8,468 bases of DNA from CBIFVZ01 sp966185765 (GTDB lineage Bacteria > Pseudomonadota > Gammaproteobacteria > Enterobacterales > Enterobacteriaceae). Made by a program: the position numbers and the translations under genes. The DNA is taken from positions 1 through 8,468 of the forward strand of contig CBIFVZ010000116.1 in the NCBI GenBank assembly GCA_966185765.1. Reading direction: 5' to 3'. The notes under the pieces are model-generated. The model saw only the letters and a list, made by a program, of their open reading frames with translations, was not told where the DNA came from and did not search any database. Numbering within the stretch: position 1 is the stretch's first letter; every line of letters starts with the position of its first letter. Shown here one piece after another: positions 1 to 5,607 of this stretch.

Positions 1-1
1 G

Positions 2-1162
2 GTGCAGGCGCTGAACCTGATGGCGGTGCTGAACCCGCGCATCAAACACACGGCTATCGACGGTGGCGTGTACCAGAACGAAATCACCGAACGTAACGTT
101 ATGGGCGTACCGGCGGTATTCCTTAACGGTAAAGAGTTCGGTCAGGGCCGTATGACGCTGGCAGAAATTGTCGGTAAAGTGGACACCGGTGCTGAAAAAC
201 GTGCGGCTGAAGCCCTCAACAAACGCGACGCGTTTGACGTGCTGATTGTAGGTTCCGGCCCGGCGGGTGCGGCGGCAGCGGTGTACTCTGCACGTAAAGG
301 CATCCGCACTGGCCTTATGGGCGAGCGTTTTGGCGGCCAGGTGCTGGATACCGTTGATATTGAAAACTACATTTCTGTGCCGAAGACAGAAGGCCAGAAA
401 CTGGCAGGTGCGCTGAAGGCGCATGTGAATGATTACGACGTAGACGTAATCGACACGCAGAGTGCGTCTCGCCTGATTCCGGCAAGCGTGGAAGGTGGTC
501 TGCATCAGATTGAAACCGCCTCTGGCGCGGTGCTGAAGGCGCGTAGCGTCATCATCGCCACCGGTGCCAAATGGCGTAACATGGGTGTGCCGGGTGAAAA
601 CGAATACCGCACCCGCGGTGTGACCTACTGCCCGCACTGCGATGGTCCGCTGTTTAAAGGTAAGCGTGTTGCGGTGATTGGCGGCGGTAACTCCGGCGTT
701 GAAGCGGCAATTGACCTTGCTGGCGTGGTTGACCACGTCACGCTACTGGAATTCGCGCCGGAAATGAAGGCAGACCAGGTATTGCAGGACAAAGTCCGCA
801 GCCTGCCGAATGTGGATATTATTCTCAGCGCCCAGACCACCGAGGTGAAGGGTGACGGTCAGAAAGTGACCGGTATTGAGTATAAAGACCGCGTAAGCGG
901 TGACGTACACAGCCTGGCGCTGTCCGGTATCTTTGTTCAGATTGGTTTGCTGCCTAACACCAACTGGCTGGAAGGTGCGGTTGAACGTAACCGCATGGGC
1001 GAAATCATTGTTGATGCACGGTGTGAAACCAGCGTCAAAGGCGTATTCGCCGCAGGCGACTGCACCACCGTACCGTACAAGCAGATTATCATTGCGACCG
1101 GTGAAGGCGCTAAAGCTTCTCTAAGCGCGTTTGATTATCTGATTCGTACTAAGACCGCATAA
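2..1162 (+). CDS. ahpF: AhpF, alkyl hydroperoxide reductase flavoprotein subunit (5' truncated by window edge)
   Basis: AhpF passes electrons from NADH through FAD and two disulfides to the peroxidase AhpC in the cytoplasm. The visible 386 residues correspond to residues 136-521 of the 521-aa enteric protein. The first codon (GTG) is therefore internal, and the N-terminal CxxC that reduces AhpC lies just upstream of the window. In order, one sees the end of the thioredoxin-like N-terminal domain (about 1-60), a linker, then a thioredoxin-reductase-like module. That module has the FAD-binding GSGPAG (84-89), the redox-active CPHC (C210 and C213, equivalent to C345/C348), the NADH-binding GGGNSG (227-232) and the FAD-binding AAGDC (about 350-354). 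It ends in the typical DYLIRTKTA and a tandem TAA TAA stop. ahpC would be expected just upstream. Identification is very secure. Confidence 0.98.
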   Translation: MQALNLMAVLNPRIKHTAIDGGVYQNEITERNVMGVPAVFLNGKEFGQGRMTLAEIVGKVDTGAEKRAAEALNKRDAFDVLIVGSGPAGAAAAVYSARKGIRTGLMGERFGGQVLDTVDIENYISVPKTEGQKLAGALKAHVNDYDVDVIDTQSASRLIPASVEGGLHQIETASGAVLKARSVIIATGAKWRNMGVPGENEYRTRGVTYCPHCDGPLFKGKRVAVIGGGNSGVEAAIDLAGVVDHVTLLEFAPEMKADQVLQDKVRSLPNVDIILSAQTTEVKGDGQKVTGIEYKDRVSGDVHSLALSGIFVQIGLLPNTNWLEGAVERNRMGEIIVDARCETSVKGVFAAGDCTTVPYKQIIIATGEGAKASLSAFDYLIRTKTA

Positions 1163-1176
1163 TAAAAGAAACCATC

Positions 1177-1190
1177 CAGGCGTAAGCCTG
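1177..1190 (+). other. Small hairpin in the ahpF 3' untranslated region
   Basis: CAGGC-GTAA-GCCTG forms a perfect 5-bp stem with a 4-nt loop, 14 nt after the ahpF stop and ahead of the main terminator. It has no T-tract, so it is not a terminator by itself. It may help protect the mRNA 3' end, but that is inference. Confidence 0.35.
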
Positions 1191-1223
1191 AAGAATGGGC
1201 AAAGACTAACACTGCAATGTAAT

Positions 1224-1252
1224 GAGGCTACCTTCGGGTAGCCTCTTTTTTT
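1224..1252 (+). terminator. Rho-independent terminator of ahpF
   Basis: A perfect 9-bp stem GAGGCTACC/GGTAGCCTC closed by a TTCG tetraloop is followed directly by seven T residues. It lies 61 bp after the ahpF stop. On the minus strand the same stem is followed by ATTACATT, without a T-tract, so it is a weaker terminator for the converging uspG transcript. Confidence 0.95.
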
Positions 1253-1270
1253 GACAGTGGGTTTATGCTG

Positions 1271-1699
1271 TTAGCGAATAACGAACACCGGCACGGTGGC
1301 ATAGCGAATCACGCTTGCGGCATTAGAGCCAAGCAGGTGAGTCGTGATGCTGGGGTTTTTCGAACCGATGACGATGACATCGGCTCGCAGCGCCTCTGCG
1401 GCTTTGTTTACCTCATCACGCATATTACCAAAGCGGATCATCGTTTTGATGCGGGGTTGAGGCAAAGAGAAGTGCGCGATCATACTGTCGAGCTTTTCCT
1501 GAGCCTCACGCGTCAAGTGCTCCTCAAAGCGCCGTAAGTCGGCAGCAAAACCACGAAACAGCATAGCCGACGACTGAGGCAGTACGTGCAACAGATGGAT
1601 AATGCCATCGCTTTGAGCCAGAAATTCAGCATGGCTGACGGCTTTATCACTTAGCTCCATTTCGAAAACGTCCACCGGCATCAGGATCGTGTTGTACAT
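1271..1699 (-). CDS. uspG: UspG, universal stress protein
   Basis: This is a 142-aa single-domain universal stress protein, the same length as E. coli UspG (formerly YbdQ) and nearly identical at the N-terminus (start MYNTILMPVDVFEMELSDKA). The fold begins with the usual strand ending in PVD and carries the nucleotide-binding loop near the C-terminus (G112-S-K-N, then G124-S125). This fits the family pattern G-x2-G-x9-G-S/T with Asn in place of the second Gly, as in E. coli UspG. UspG proteins bind and autophosphorylate or adenylylate with ATP and accumulate under starvation and stress. The ATG start is supported by AAGGAAG at 1706-1712 (minus), six bases upstream. The next gene upstream is rnk, 172 bp away. 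E. coli has ybdR beside uspG; here it is missing. I could not pick a convincing promoter in the gap. Confidence 0.96.
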   Translation of the reverse strand: MYNTILMPVDVFEMELSDKAVSHAEFLAQSDGIIHLLHVLPQSSAMLFRGFAADLRRFEEHLTREAQEKLDSMIAHFSLPQPRIKTMIRFGNMRDEVNKAAEALRADVIVIGSKNPSITTHLLGSNAASVIRYATVPVFVIR

Positions 1700-1845
1700 A
1701 CAGGGCTTCCTTATGGTTACTGAGAATATCCTTAATAAACCCTGGATTTTTTATGCGTTCAGTCGAAGAGGCGACAGAATGTGACGCAGGCACTGACAGG
1801 CGTGTGAGAGTGTGAGCGGGGCAACGTTTTGGTCGGGGGATATGA

Positions 1846-1863
1846 GAGGGCGCGTGCGCCCTC
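1846..1863 (-). other. GC-rich hairpin just after the rnk stop codon
   Basis: GAGGGCGC-GT-GCGCCCTC is an 18-bp perfect inverted repeat, or a 7-bp stem with a 4-nt loop plus a closing pair. It starts 9 bp after the rnk stop codon on the minus strand. No T-tract follows in the direction of rnk transcription, so it is not a canonical intrinsic terminator. It may mark the 3' end of rnk mRNA or partly attenuate readthrough into uspG. Confidence 0.45.
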
Positions 1864-1871
1864 AGTAACGA

Positions 1872-2282
1872 TTAGCGGTGATATTCACCTGCAGCTTCAG
1901 GCTGATACTGTATCTCGAGAACTTCAAGCTGGGTTTCATGTCCGCCCGGTAATGTCCAACTGATAGACGAGCCAACGCGCAGGCCGAGCAGGGCAGCCCC
2001 TACCGGTGCCATAACGGACAGCTGAGTATCGCTGTCGGTAAGCGTTGCGGGGTAGACCAGCGTGCGCACCCAGGTCTCGCCATTGCTGAGATAACGGAAT
2101 TTCACCCGGCTGTTCATGGTCACCACATCAGCGGGAATATCCTGAGGCGCGAGCGTTTCGGCACGGTCAAGCTCAGCATTCAGGGCTTCTGCCACAGGCA
2201 GGCTGGCAAACTCAGGGCGTTCCAGCAGCCTGTCCAGGCGCTCTGCATCAAGCTCGTTAATGATAATCGCAGGTCTGGACAT
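1872..2282 (-). CDS. rnk: Rnk, GreA-like regulator of nucleoside diphosphate kinase
   Basis: This 136-aa protein (MSRPAIIINELDAERLDRLLE...) matches the length and sequence pattern of E. coli Rnk. The N-terminal ~45 residues form the short helical Rnk-specific arm. The rest is a GreA/GreB-type FKBP-like C-terminal domain with the conserved VTMNSRVKF, TLVYPA and LSVMAPVGAALLGLRVG blocks. Rnk binds RNA polymerase in the secondary-channel area but lacks the long acidic coiled-coil of GreA/GreB, and in E. coli it influences nucleoside diphosphate kinase levels. The start at 2282 is chosen because family members begin MSRP and GGAG (2289-2292, minus) lies six bases upstream. An in-frame ATG four codons earlier (2294) would place the Shine-Dalgarno sequence inside the gene and is rejected. 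Transcription must start close by, because the permease terminator ends only about 50 bp upstream. Confidence 0.95.
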   Translation of the reverse strand: MSRPAIIINELDAERLDRLLERPEFASLPVAEALNAELDRAETLAPQDIPADVVTMNSRVKFRYLSNGETWVRTLVYPATLTDSDTQLSVMAPVGAALLGLRVGSSISWTLPGGHETQLEVLEIQYQPEAAGEYHR

Positions 2283-2303
2283 CGTAGACTCCATGTTAAT
2301 GAT

Positions 2304-2319
2304 GCGGCCTGCGGGCCGC
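2304..2319 (-). other. Hairpin in the rnk 5' leader
   Basis: GCGGCC-TGCG-GGCCGC is a perfect 6-bp GC-only stem with a tetraloop. It sits 11 bp upstream of the rnk Shine-Dalgarno sequence (2289-2292) and just after the permease terminator. It leaves the ribosome site free, so it may protect the 5' end of the message. It has no T-tract. Confidence 0.45.
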
Positions 2320-2330
2320 TAGGCTTCTCC

Positions 2331-2366
2331 AAAAATAAACCCTCACCGATGAGGCGGCGAGGGTTT
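2331..2366 (-). terminator. Rho-independent terminator of the gluconate-type permease gene
   Basis: On the minus strand an 8-bp stem AAACCCTC/GAGGGTTT encloses a 14-nt loop and is followed by ATTTTTGG. It lies 73 bp beyond the permease stop and ahead of rnk, so the two genes are probably separate units. The loop can pair in an alternative way (CCTCA-TCGG-TGAGG), which lowers certainty about the exact structure but not about the role. Confidence 0.65.
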
Positions 2367-2396
2367 AATCACGATAGTGATGATATCTGGTCGTGA

Positions 2397-2433
2397 GCGT
2401 GGAGGAAAGCGAGTTGTTTCACATTCCTCCCGC
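2397..2433 (-). repeat. Inverted repeat in the 3' untranslated region of the permease gene
   Basis: GGAGGAA (2401-2407) and TTCCTCC (2424-2430) are perfect inverted arms around 16 bases, extended by GCG/CGC pairs (2397-2399 with 2431-2433) across one bulged base. It begins seven bases after the permease stop codon. No T-tract follows, so it is likely a 3'-end RNA structure or a DNA site near the rnk promoter region. Confidence 0.4.
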
Positions 2434-2439
2434 AGGACA

Positions 2440-3816
2440 CTAAAGGATCATACTACCAATCAACGCTAACAGAAACGCGATACTGCCGAGTAGCGTTTCC
2501 ATCACGGTCCAGGTCTTCAGGGTGGTCTTTTCATCCATTTCCAGGAAACGGCCCACCAGCCAGAAGCCGGAGTCGTTGACGTGGGACAGGACGGTCGCCC
2601 CCCCTGCGATAGCGATAACGATAAAGCACAGGTCGAACTGGTTGAGGCCCGTGGCGGTTTCGACCATAGGGGCTACCAGTGCTGCGGTGGTGGTCAGTGC
2701 CACAGTTGCTGAACCCTGTGCGACGCGCAGAGCAGTAGAGATAACAAACGCGGCCACAATAATCGGCATGCCCGTGTCAGAAAGTACGCCTGCCAGTGCA
2801 TCACCGATGCCGCTGGCACGCAGAACACCACCGAACATACCGCCTGCGCCAGTCACCAGAATGATGCCACAAATTGGGCCGAGCGCACCGTCACAGATTT
2901 TTTCCAGATGTTTGGCTGAGTGGCGACCACTGAACACCATCAGAGAAAAGAAGACGGTAATCAACAGGGCGACTGGTGTTTTACCCAACATGCGCAGGAA
3001 GTTGACCAGGGTGTTATCGCTGGAAACGGCACCCATGACAATGGCGGTATTCAGACCGGTATCAAGGAAGATAAGCACCAGCGGCAGTAGCAGGATGGTC
3101 ATTACCATGCCGAAAGACGGCGGCTGATGATTCGGATCGACTTCCACTTCACCCAGGAAAGTGCTGGGCAGTTTTACGTCGAATTTTTTACCTGCATACA
3201 GGCCGTAGAGATAAGCACCGATGTACCAGGTGGGAATCGCGATGACAAGGCCGACCACGACCAGCAGGCCGATATTCGCGCCCAATAGCTCCGCTGCGGC
3301 AACCGGACCCGGATGCGGCGGCACCAGAGCGTGCATGATGGCAAACGCACCCGCTGCAGGCAGCGCATATTTAAGCGTGGAGCCACCAAACTGTTTTGCG
3401 ACGCTGAAAATAATCGGCAGCATCACCACAAGGCCAGCATCAAAGAAAATCGGGAAGCCAAACAGCAGTGAGGCAATACCCAGTGCCAGCGGTGCACGGT
3501 GAGAACCAAATTTGCCTATCAACGTATCGGCCAGTACTTTTGCACCGCCGGAGACTTCCAGCAGGCGACCGATCATGGCACCAAGACCGACCAGCAGCGC
3601 AACGCCTGCCAGTGTGCTGCCAAATCCGCTCAACAGGGTCGGCACCACCTTGTCAAAGGGGACTTTTGTTACCAGCGCAACCACGATACTTACCAGGGTC
3701 AACGCCAGGAATGCATGAATTTTAAAGCGCATAATCAGCACCAGCAGCAGAGCGACTGCCCCTGCGGCAATACCGAGCAGTGTGCCGGCACCGTACGCGT
3801 ATGTAACTTCCGTCAT
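2440..3816 (-). CDS. GntP-family sugar-acid:H+ symporter, probably gluconate permease
   Basis: This 458-aa inner-membrane protein has about a dozen hydrophobic segments. It carries the signature blocks of the GntP transporter family: FFDAGLVVMLPI (about 124-135), VPPHPGPVAAAELL (165-178), RVAQGSATVA (364-373), SHVNDSGFWL (411-420) and TLKTWTVMET (432-441). Family members such as GntT, GntU, GntP, IdnT and DsdX (about 438-454 aa) take up gluconate, idonate or D-serine with protons. It is slightly longer at the N-terminus and I cannot assign it to one E. coli paralogue. Gluconate is favoured because two GntR-type operators lie between its promoter and the start codon. The ATG is preceded by AGAGGT (3824-3829, minus) seven bases upstream. 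It stands alone, with no kinase or dehydrogenase beside it. It occupies the rnk-rna interval, where E. coli K-12 has no such gene. Confidence 0.9.
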   Translation of the reverse strand: MTEVTYAYGAGTLLGIAAGAVALLLVLIMRFKIHAFLALTLVSIVVALVTKVPFDKVVPTLLSGFGSTLAGVALLVGLGAMIGRLLEVSGGAKVLADTLIGKFGSHRAPLALGIASLLFGFPIFFDAGLVVMLPIIFSVAKQFGGSTLKYALPAAGAFAIMHALVPPHPGPVAAAELLGANIGLLVVVGLVIAIPTWYIGAYLYGLYAGKKFDVKLPSTFLGEVEVDPNHQPPSFGMVMTILLLPLVLIFLDTGLNTAIVMGAVSSDNTLVNFLRMLGKTPVALLITVFFSLMVFSGRHSAKHLEKICDGALGPICGIILVTGAGGMFGGVLRASGIGDALAGVLSDTGMPIIVAAFVISTALRVAQGSATVALTTTAALVAPMVETATGLNQFDLCFIVIAIAGGATVLSHVNDSGFWLVGRFLEMDEKTTLKTWTVMETLLGSIAFLLALIGSMIL

Positions 3817-3870
3817 TTTATCTACCTCTGTTCTTTTAGCACGGACTCGGCTTGACTACCCATCCATGCT

Positions 3871-3898
3871 GATACCGGTAACATGATACTGGTAACAT
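3871..3898 (-). promoter_or_regulatory. Two tandem GntR/IdnR-type operators
   Basis: GATACCGGTAACAT (3871-3884) is followed without a gap by GATACTGGTAACAT (3885-3898), differing at one base. Read on the minus strand each unit is ATGTTACC(G/A)GTATC. Each is an imperfect palindrome centred on CCGG or CCAG and resembles the ATGTTACC-GGTAACAT operators that GntR and IdnR bind at gluconate and idonate genes in E. coli. They lie just downstream of the predicted permease transcription start and upstream of its ribosome site, where a bound repressor would block the polymerase. Regulation by gluconate through GntR is therefore likely, but it is inferred from motif and context. Confidence 0.8.
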
Positions 3899-3908
3899 CA
3901 ACGGTGGG

Positions 3909-3937
3909 GTTATAAGAATTGATGCTGTGTTTAACAA
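3909..3937 (-). promoter_or_regulatory. Sigma70-type promoter of the permease gene
   Basis: On the minus strand TTGTTA (-35, 3932-3937) and TATAAC (-10, 3909-3914) are separated by 17 bases. Transcription would start near 3902, about 85 bases before the permease start codon. The two GntR-type sites would then lie at roughly +4 to +31. The spacing, fit and operator placement agree with each other. Confidence 0.6.
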
Positions 3938-3955
3938 TTTGAGAGGAACCTCAAA
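3938..3955. promoter_or_regulatory. Palindrome abutting the permease -35 box
   Basis: TTTGAG-AGGAAC-CTCAAA has perfect 6-bp arms around six bases and lies directly upstream of the -35 box, centred near -44. That position suits an activator or repressor. It does not match the CRP consensus: the arms are not TGTGA/TCACA, and counted as TTTGA/TCAAA the spacing is eight bases, not six. I do not recognise the cognate regulator. Confidence 0.35.
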
Positions 3956-3959
3956 CATT

Positions 3960-4280
3960 CGAAATAAAATCCCCATTCCATAGCTTACGTCATGCGTCTC
4001 GTTCTCATATTTGCCTCGAAAAGTTCGTACAGAGGCCCTGTGAATCACGCCCGGAAGCCACAAACCAACCGGTCTCACCCGGTGTGCAACACTTGCAGGA
4101 TTTACCGCGTGGTTTCCTGCAACAAGAGTGTAGGAGCTACATGGCTTTTCGGTGTAAAACCGTGACAAAAGAGTGAGGTCAGCGTTATTTATTGGGCTAA
4201 GCAGGCGCATTGACTAAGGCGTGACGCCTGCGCGGCAGCTGGTCTTCCTGCCGCCGGGGGCCAGCTGGTGGTTAAGGGGA
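3960..4280. other. Intergenic stretch with several inverted repeats and no supported gene
   Basis: This 320-bp stretch lies between the small 55-codon gene and the permease promoter. I see no reading frame with a ribosome site and protein-like composition. It holds several inverted repeats: ACCGG/CCGGT (4068-4083), the long hairpin at 4089-4131, CGGT-GTAAA-ACCG (4150-4162), GCAGGCG/CGCCTGC (4201-4231), GCGGCAG/CTGCCGC (4232-4254) and AGCTGG/CCAGCT (4238-4266). None is followed by a T-tract in either direction. They could be the 3' untranslated region of the small gene, an unrecognised non-coding RNA, or remnants of a lost gene. Confidence 0.5.
4089..4131. repeat. Long imperfect inverted repeat, possible structured RNA
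   Basis: TGCAGGA (4094-4100) pairs with TCCTGCA (4115-4121). Inside, ACC-GCGT-GGT (4104-4113) forms a second stem. Outside, ACACT (4089-4093) pairs with AGTGT (4127-4131) across a 5-nt bulge. Together they give a stacked hairpin of about 15 pairs in 43 nt. There is no T-tract on either side. The transcribed strand is unknown. Confidence 0.45.
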
Positions 4281-4448
4281 TTACAAAGGCGGTTCAGAGT
4301 AGGTTTTTGCGAGAGGCTGTAAAAGCTCGCGTAAACGCCGTTCTCGCTGCTCAGGTGGTAGCCACAGCCAGCCGGGGAGCGTGACTGGGCGCGGCTGTGC
4401 ATCAAACAGGCTACGCAGGCTCTTAATATAATCTTCGGTGTTGTGCAT
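4281..4448 (-). CDS. Small hypothetical protein, 55 aa
   Basis: I do not recognise this protein. The frame reads MHNTEDYIKSLRSLFDAQPR, then VTLPGWLWLPPEQRERRLRE, then LLQPLAKTYSEPPL and a TAA stop. It is supported by an ideal AGGAGG (4454-4459, minus) five bases before ATG 4448 and by protein-like composition. An amphipathic helix precedes a Trp/Pro-rich centre (PGWLWLPP, residues 25-32) and a strongly charged helix (EQRERRLRELL, 33-43). It has no signal peptide or membrane span, so it is probably cytosolic. Another ATG four bases nearer the Shine-Dalgarno sequence opens a different, longer frame, but that start has no spacing and its product looks random. The gene follows the rna terminator and so needs its own promoter, which I could not place. 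A hairpin covers its ribosome site. Confidence 0.65.
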   Translation of the reverse strand: MHNTEDYIKSLRSLFDAQPRPVTLPGWLWLPPEQRERRLRELLQPLAKTYSEPPL

Positions 4449-4454
4449 GGCATC

Positions 4455-4473
4455 CTCCTGTCGGTTACAGGAG
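4455..4473 (-). promoter_or_regulatory. Hairpin sequestering the ribosome site of the 55-aa gene
   Basis: On the minus strand CTCCTGT (4467-4473), loop AACCG and ACAGGAG (4455-4461) form a perfect 7-bp stem. The 3' arm contains five of the six bases of the Shine-Dalgarno sequence AGGAGG (4454-4459). Folded RNA would hide the ribosome site five bases before the start codon. This suggests control of translation by temperature, an RNA, a protein or coupling. The pairing is seen; the control is inferred. Confidence 0.5.
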
Positions 4474-4600
4474 AAAGAGTGACAGAAAAATACGGAACAA
4501 AAAGTGAAGCGATTAATTTTTAACTTCAGGTTTTAGTGCGAAGATGGATGCATTACGCATCAGGTCAGTGGCGCGGGTCATTTTGCCAATCAACGGACGT

Positions 4601-4627
4601 AAAAAAGGCGCAGTCACTGCGCCTTTT
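4601..4627 (-). terminator. Rho-independent terminator of rna
   Basis: AAAAGGCGCAG (4603-4613) and CTGCGCCTTTT (4617-4627) form a perfect 11-bp stem with a 3-nt loop. On the minus strand the run continues into six T residues. It begins 15 bp after the rna stop. On the plus strand it has only four T residues, so it acts mainly on the minus strand. It separates rna from the small 55-codon gene. Confidence 0.92.
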
Positions 4628-4642
4628 ATGTCTGAAAATGAC

Positions 4643-5443
4643 TCAATAGCCGACGGCATCAAGACGGAACTGCTTGTTACAGTTACCCGGATGTGGCTGT
4701 GCAAGGAAAGACGCCGCGCTGAGCGGCGCATTAATTTGCTGTGCTTTAAGGTTAATTTGCATTTCAGTTAAATAAGCGGGGTTACCGTGGCAGGTGAGCT
4801 TCACCGCCTTCACGCTATTACGTCCCCATGTCTTTTCCAGCGCACGGTTAAAGTCGCTGCGGCTGACGGTTTGGCCGTAATTTGCTGCCAGGAAGCGGCC
4901 CAGCTCGCTTTGTCTGACTTCCTGGTTCAGACGAATCATGGTGCTGGACCAGGCATCGGGGTCAAAACCAAAGCATGCACCGTGTTTGGCGTATTCGTAA
5001 CGCTCGAGGCATGAGTTACCCCCTGCGCCAGGCATGACATCATTGAGTTTTTCAGCAAGGCCTGTGCTGATACCCGGCTGCGGCAGCGTACATTTACGCG
5101 AGCTTTGCGCTTCAGGCATGTTCGGAATGGGGCGTGTGGCGCAGCCGTAGCGCATCCAGCGTTTATTATCCACGCCGCGGGCAGCGATGGATTTTGGCAG
5201 ACTCGGCCACAGCCCGTGGAGGGTTAGCATCTGGGTTTTATCTGTACTGGCCTGCTGTAAACGGCACTCTGTAGGGAGCTTACGTCCCCGCTCTTTCATG
5301 CTCTGGCAAAAGCCACTTTGCCAGGAGAGTGCCAGCACATAGCTGTCAAAATCACCGTATTGCGTCGCGACCAGTGTGTTAGCGTTGGCACCGGTGCTGA
5401 TAAAGGCCGTGAAAAGTAATGCGCAGGCAATTCCGATTTTCAT
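4643..5443 (-). CDS. rna: RNase I, periplasmic T2-family ribonuclease
   Basis: This 266-aa protein is nearly the length of E. coli RNase I (268 aa). Residues 1-22 form a Sec signal peptide (MKIGIACALLFTAFISTGANA, cleaved near Ala-Asn), so the enzyme is exported. Both catalytic blocks of the RNase T2 family are intact: CAS I LTLHGLWP with His76, and CAS II YEYAKHG with Glu150, Lys153 and His154. Several Cys residues (46, 60, 101, 118, 145, 157 among them) can form the family's disulfides. The enzyme cleaves RNA with little base preference through 2',3'-cyclic phosphates and scavenges RNA in the periplasm. The start is weakly supported by GGAA eight bases upstream; E. coli Rna starts similarly. 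dcuC lies upstream, with hairpins between. The promoter must lie within or just after the dcuC terminator, as only about 40 bp separate that T-tract from the start codon. Confidence 0.96.
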   Translation of the reverse strand: MKIGIACALLFTAFISTGANANTLVATQYGDFDSYVLALSWQSGFCQSMKERGRKLPTECRLQQASTDKTQMLTLHGLWPSLPKSIAARGVDNKRWMRYGCATRPIPNMPEAQSSRKCTLPQPGISTGLAEKLNDVMPGAGGNSCLERYEYAKHGACFGFDPDAWSSTMIRLNQEVRQSELGRFLAANYGQTVSRSDFNRALEKTWGRNSVKAVKLTCHGNPAYLTEMQINLKAQQINAPLSAASFLAQPHPGNCNKQFRLDAVGY

Positions 5444-5484
5444 TAACGGTTCCGTCAGTGGTAAGCAAGTGGCGCTATTTAACC

Positions 5485-5510
5485 ATAAAAAAGCCCCGTG
5501 AAGGGGCTTT
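5485..5510 (-). terminator. Rho-independent terminator between dcuC and rna
   Basis: AAAGCCCC (5490-5497) and GGGGCTTT (5503-5510) form an 8-bp stem with a 5-nt loop. On the minus strand it is followed by a continuous T-tract (TTTTTTATGG). It lies about 155 bp beyond the dcuC stop and about 45 bp before the rna start codon, so it terminates dcuC transcripts. Confidence 0.88.
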
Positions 5511-5572
5511 GAGACTGATGCCTTACCTCACTCTGTCGCAGACAGGGTGAATGACACCCAATAAAAAATAAG

Positions 5573-5594
5573 GAAAATCAATTCATTGATTTTC
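5573..5594 (-). other. AT-rich hairpin after dcuC, possible weak terminator
   Basis: GAAAATCAA-TTCA-TTGATTTTC is a perfect 9-bp stem with a 4-nt loop. On the minus strand it is followed by CTTATTTTTTATTG, so a T-tract begins a few bases after the stem. The stem is AT-rich and would be a weak terminator. It is one of three successive hairpins between dcuC and rna. Confidence 0.4.
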
Positions 5595-5607
5595 ATCTGC
5601 TAACCAC

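Noticed and set aside
2283..2294. rnk start four codons upstream (MEST extension)
   Set aside because: Using ATG 2294 would put the GGAG ribosome site inside the coding sequence, and family members begin at MSRP.
2522..3855. Several plus-strand frames opposite the permease gene
   Set aside because: They are antisense shadows of a well-supported GntP-family gene, with low-complexity Ala/Pro/Ser/Thr-rich or Gln-rich products.
3836..4210. 124-codon minus-strand frame upstream of the permease
   Set aside because: It runs through the permease promoter, the GntR-type operators and several inverted repeats, has no proper ribosome site and its product has no domain-like pattern.
3960..4280. REP/BIME-type repeat elements
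   Set aside because: The inverted repeats differ from each other and from the REP consensus I know, so I do not call them a repeat family.
4214..4453. 79-codon minus-strand frame overlapping the 55-aa gene
   Set aside because: Its ATG touches the Shine-Dalgarno sequence with no spacing and the composition looks random (many Cys, Ser and Arg). The alternative frame at 4448-4281 is much more protein-like and correctly spaced.
4513..4731. 72-codon minus-strand frame overlapping the rna 3' end
   Set aside because: It overlaps the catalytic gene rna and its terminator and has no ribosome site at its start. A short internal piece (MTRATDLMRNASIFALKPEV) looks mildly protein-like but also lacks a Shine-Dalgarno sequence.
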